Shown: piece by piece, positions 61,836 through 64,000 of the stretch
Numbering within the stretch: position 1 is the first letter of the stretch
Layout: each line of letters starts with the position of its first letter
The notes under the pieces: generated by a model
Databases searched by the model: none
What the model was told of the DNA's origin: nothing
The model's input: the letters and a program-made list of their open reading frames with translations, nothing else
DNA from: Saccharomycopsis fibuligera x Saccharomycopsis cf. fibuligera
Lineage: Eukaryota; Ascomycota; Saccharomycetes; Ascoideales; Saccharomycopsidaceae
Assembly: GCA_001936135.1 (NCBI GenBank)
Contig: CP012818.1
Coordinates: 744,001-808,000 of the forward strand
Direction of reading: 5' to 3'
DNA length: 64,000 nt
Made by a program: the position numbers and the translations under genes

Positions 61836-63196
61836 CCAAGTGCATCTACTGCATGAAAAAAAATCAAGGACACTTACTAAGCCTTCCAAAAAACAGCTTG
61901 AAAATGAGTTATTTATGAGGGAAAAAATGTTAAGCATTATGTGGAACTAGCCAAATGTGCCCAGCTTTTCTCTTTTGCACATCCGTGAAAGCAAGACATA
62001 TTCATCACTGTCTTGACTAAGCCTTCTGTACAAAATTAGTATTTTAGACCCGGTTGACTTCGACTATGGTGTGCCAATGCAGATTTATTATAATTTAAAT
62101 GGTTTACTAAATTCACTCAAGTCCTAAAGAGCAAGACCGCACTTTAAAGTCACAATATTTTAAATCTAGTAGAGGATAAACTTACGAAGTAATCTATAAT
62201 AACTGGCTTCTTGAAAGCAATAAACAACCACAGTGCGTATTAACCGGAGTAATACCAAACGTTTTGTAAAGTATTTACAACAAATAATACCTTAGATTCC
62301 ACTTTCCAACTAAAAAATGAGTAGCCTCTTCACAATAAACTGAGCTCTTTCTGTATGTAGAGTACATATAATATCGCATCAACATAAACGAGTTTAAAAG
62401 AATCAAGACAAACTTTTACTTTTTAAAATTTTGACAAGTGATTTCACGAAGTCGCGGCAGAAATGGGAACTGAAAAAAGCCACCAGATATCTTAAAAAAA
62501 AACTTCCCTAAAGCGGAGCATTATTAAATCATATATATAAAGTACTTGCGCTGCGCAACATCTCTTAAACAATTCCAAAGCACATAGCAAAGCAAACACA
62601 ACACATATCAATGTGTGTTAACGATAACCAAATTTCAAATTAGTTCTGTAAATTAATATGAGCGCAATTTGTGACAGTCATCTTACACACTACTATTTAA
62701 TATTCCAAAATAGCAGTTTGCTTTTCCTATTCTCGGAGCTTTGGAAGCTATTGCGATGCGGGATTAGTCATAATAAGTAGCAGATATTATGTAATATAAC
62801 CATAATCGGAAGACATCGGAGCAGCCGCATTTTTAGCATGTGAAAAAGCAGAAAAAGAAAAAAAAAAAAAAAAAAAAAAAGAAAAAAAAAGAAAAATAAT
62901 ATTTTATCTTATTTTATTCTAAAGAAAATTCTTGAAACTTTGTAAACTTTAATCAATTGACAAGCACAAGGGAAGAAAAAGAAAAGACTTTACCGAGATC
63001 CGATATTGTCTGAGTATATAACGCTGACACCAAAAGAAAAGAAACTATAATCTTTTAACCCTGTTACAACTGCTTGCTTTAAGGTTGATATAAATATATC
63101 ACTTGTCGGACATTGCCTATTAAAAGTAGCTAACAATTCAACTTTTTTCAATACGTCAAACAAGCAATTCTAATATACAGACACATACACACACAA
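61836..63196. other. Intergenic region before UPS2
   Basis: The 1.36 kb include a strong TATA-like ATATATATAAAG (about 62531-62542). Seventy bases further a ten-codon frame starts at ATGTGTGTTAAC, possibly a remnant promoter. A poly(A) of about 22 follows near 62860-62880. The last 200 bp, with AGTATATAAC near 63013, look like the UPS2 promoter. Confidence 0.5.
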
Positions 63197-63826
63197 ATGA
63201 AGATATTTGAATCATCACATTCATTCAATTATCCATGGGAGCAAGTTTCTGCTGCCAATTGGAAGAAGTATCCTAACGAAATGTCTACCCAAGTGGTGGG
63301 AGTCGATGTCTTACGCCGTGAAGTGAACCCAATTACTTCAGTCTTAAAGACCGAAAGACTTATTACTTGCGAGCAGCCAATTCCAAGTTGGTTAAATTTC
63401 CTCGTTGGTGGGTTGAAGCGCAGCTACGTGAGAGAAATCAGTGAAGTAGATCCAATCAACAAAACATTGACTATGAGATCAATTAATATGACAATGAGTA
63501 ATTTGCTACAAGTTTATGAAGTGGTTTCTTACAAACCAGATCCTGCTGATCCATTGAGCAAGACCCTCTTCAAACAAGAAGCTCAAATCACTGCTTATGC
63601 TTCAATCAAGAAACTTTGTAATAAGGTTGAGGACTGGTCAGTGGATAGATTTGATTTTAATGCTCAAAGAGGTAAGATTGGGTTTGAATCAGTCTTGAGA
63701 AATGTCAATGAGAATTGGAACCATATGAAGACCAGTGTTTTGGATGAAGTTAATGAAAAAGTCAATGCATTTGACGGGGTGACTGAAAAGGTCAAACATG
63801 GGGTGTTCAAGTCAAATTCTAATTGA
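63197..63826 (+). CDS. UPS2: PRELI/MSF1-domain mitochondrial lipid transfer protein, Ups2 type
   Basis: The 209 residues match yeast Ups2 closely from the start: MKIFESSHSFNYPWEQV, AANWKKYPNE, VDVLRRE, TERLIT, LTMRSIN, FKQEAQITAYASI and KVEDWSVDRF. The PRELI domain fills about 1-175. The C-terminal tail is helical and polar. Ups2 works in the mitochondrial intermembrane space with Mdm35 and carries phosphatidylserine toward the inner membrane for conversion to phosphatidylethanolamine. The strings VLRRE and the conserved C-terminal helix fit Ups2 better than Ups1; Ups3 is a close relative in S. cerevisiae and cannot be fully excluded. Confidence 0.92.
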   Translation: MKIFESSHSFNYPWEQVSAANWKKYPNEMSTQVVGVDVLRREVNPITSVLKTERLITCEQPIPSWLNFLVGGLKRSYVREISEVDPINKTLTMRSINMTMSNLLQVYEVVSYKPDPADPLSKTLFKQEAQITAYASIKKLCNKVEDWSVDRFDFNAQRGKIGFESVLRNVNENWNHMKTSVLDEVNEKVNAFDGVTEKVKHGVFKSNSN

Positions 63827-64000
63827 CTAATGTTATATTGTATCCATCATGATTTGCTAAACTATTATTATTAATCCAGCAGCTGTACACATCACCTTAC
63901 ACGAATTTACACATATTACCAAGCCTCTTCCAAATCATTGCCGTTTGTACAATTATTATTCACCACCGCCATTCATAACTTAGACAACAGATCGCTATAG

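Noticed and set aside
15496-63826. CTG-to-Ser genetic code
   Set aside because: CTG codons fall at plausible Leu positions (signal peptide of the WSC protein, AELDLLF end of GDS1, coiled coil of the zinc-cluster factor). One CTG in SDS23 is at a position that is Thr in S. cerevisiae, which is not enough to support recoding.

Overview
The window is chromosomal DNA of a budding yeast (Saccharomycotina): compact, mostly intronless genes, spliceosomal introns with a TACTAAC-type branch point, Ty1/copia- and Ty3/gypsy-type LTR retrotransposons next to a tRNA gene, and orthologues of Saccharomyces genes (MKK1/2, SLD2, ATP25, TMA7, HRD1, SDS23, FAB1, MMS1, GDS1, ERV46, a WSC sensor, UPS2). The gene order is not one I recognise from Saccharomyces, and two genes carry introns that I believe their S. 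cerevisiae orthologues lack, so I place it outside that genus. CTG codons fall at plausible Leu positions, so I see no sign of the CTG-Ser code. I cannot name the species.

Region 1 (1-14082) is a retrotransposon pile-up in front of a tRNA-Asp(GTC) gene. The left edge is the integrase end of one gypsy-type element (A). Between it and the tRNA sits a second gypsy-type element (B, minus strand, 323-bp LTRs, 5-bp duplication CAACC, iMet-type primer site). Element B was entered twice by one copia-type family: a solo LTR in pol (duplication ATAAC) and a complete 6.1-kb copy in the 5' LTR (duplication GTAAT) that looks intact and young (390/392 LTR identity). Both gypsy B and the copia element join gag and pol by a +1 shift at the same kind of site, GCG-AGG-N.

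Region 2 (14083-43056) is a normal gene-dense arm: MKK1/2 (+), SLD2 (-), ATP25 (+), TMA7 (+, intron), HRD1 (+, intron missed by simple ORF calling), SDS23 (+), FAB1 (-), MMS1 (-), GDS1 (+), ERV46 (+). SLD2 and ATP25 are divergent, with an ACGCGT (MCB) site between them.

Region 3 (43057-64000) is gene-poor. A 7.5-kb stretch without a recognisable gene precedes a WSC-type cell-wall stress sensor. A 3-kb, partly GC-rich stretch precedes a Zn2Cys6 transcription factor. Then comes a cluster with one intact small Ser/Thr-rich GPI-type protein gene and two decayed relatives, and finally UPS2. Many intergenic regions hold one long poly(dA:dT) tract of 20-43 bp.

The host genes touch several shared systems: cell-wall integrity signalling (WSC sensor and MKK), replication and replication-stress response (SLD2, MMS1), mitochondrial biogenesis (ATP25, UPS2) and ER/endolysosomal function (HRD1, ERV46, FAB1). 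They do not form one operon-like pathway.
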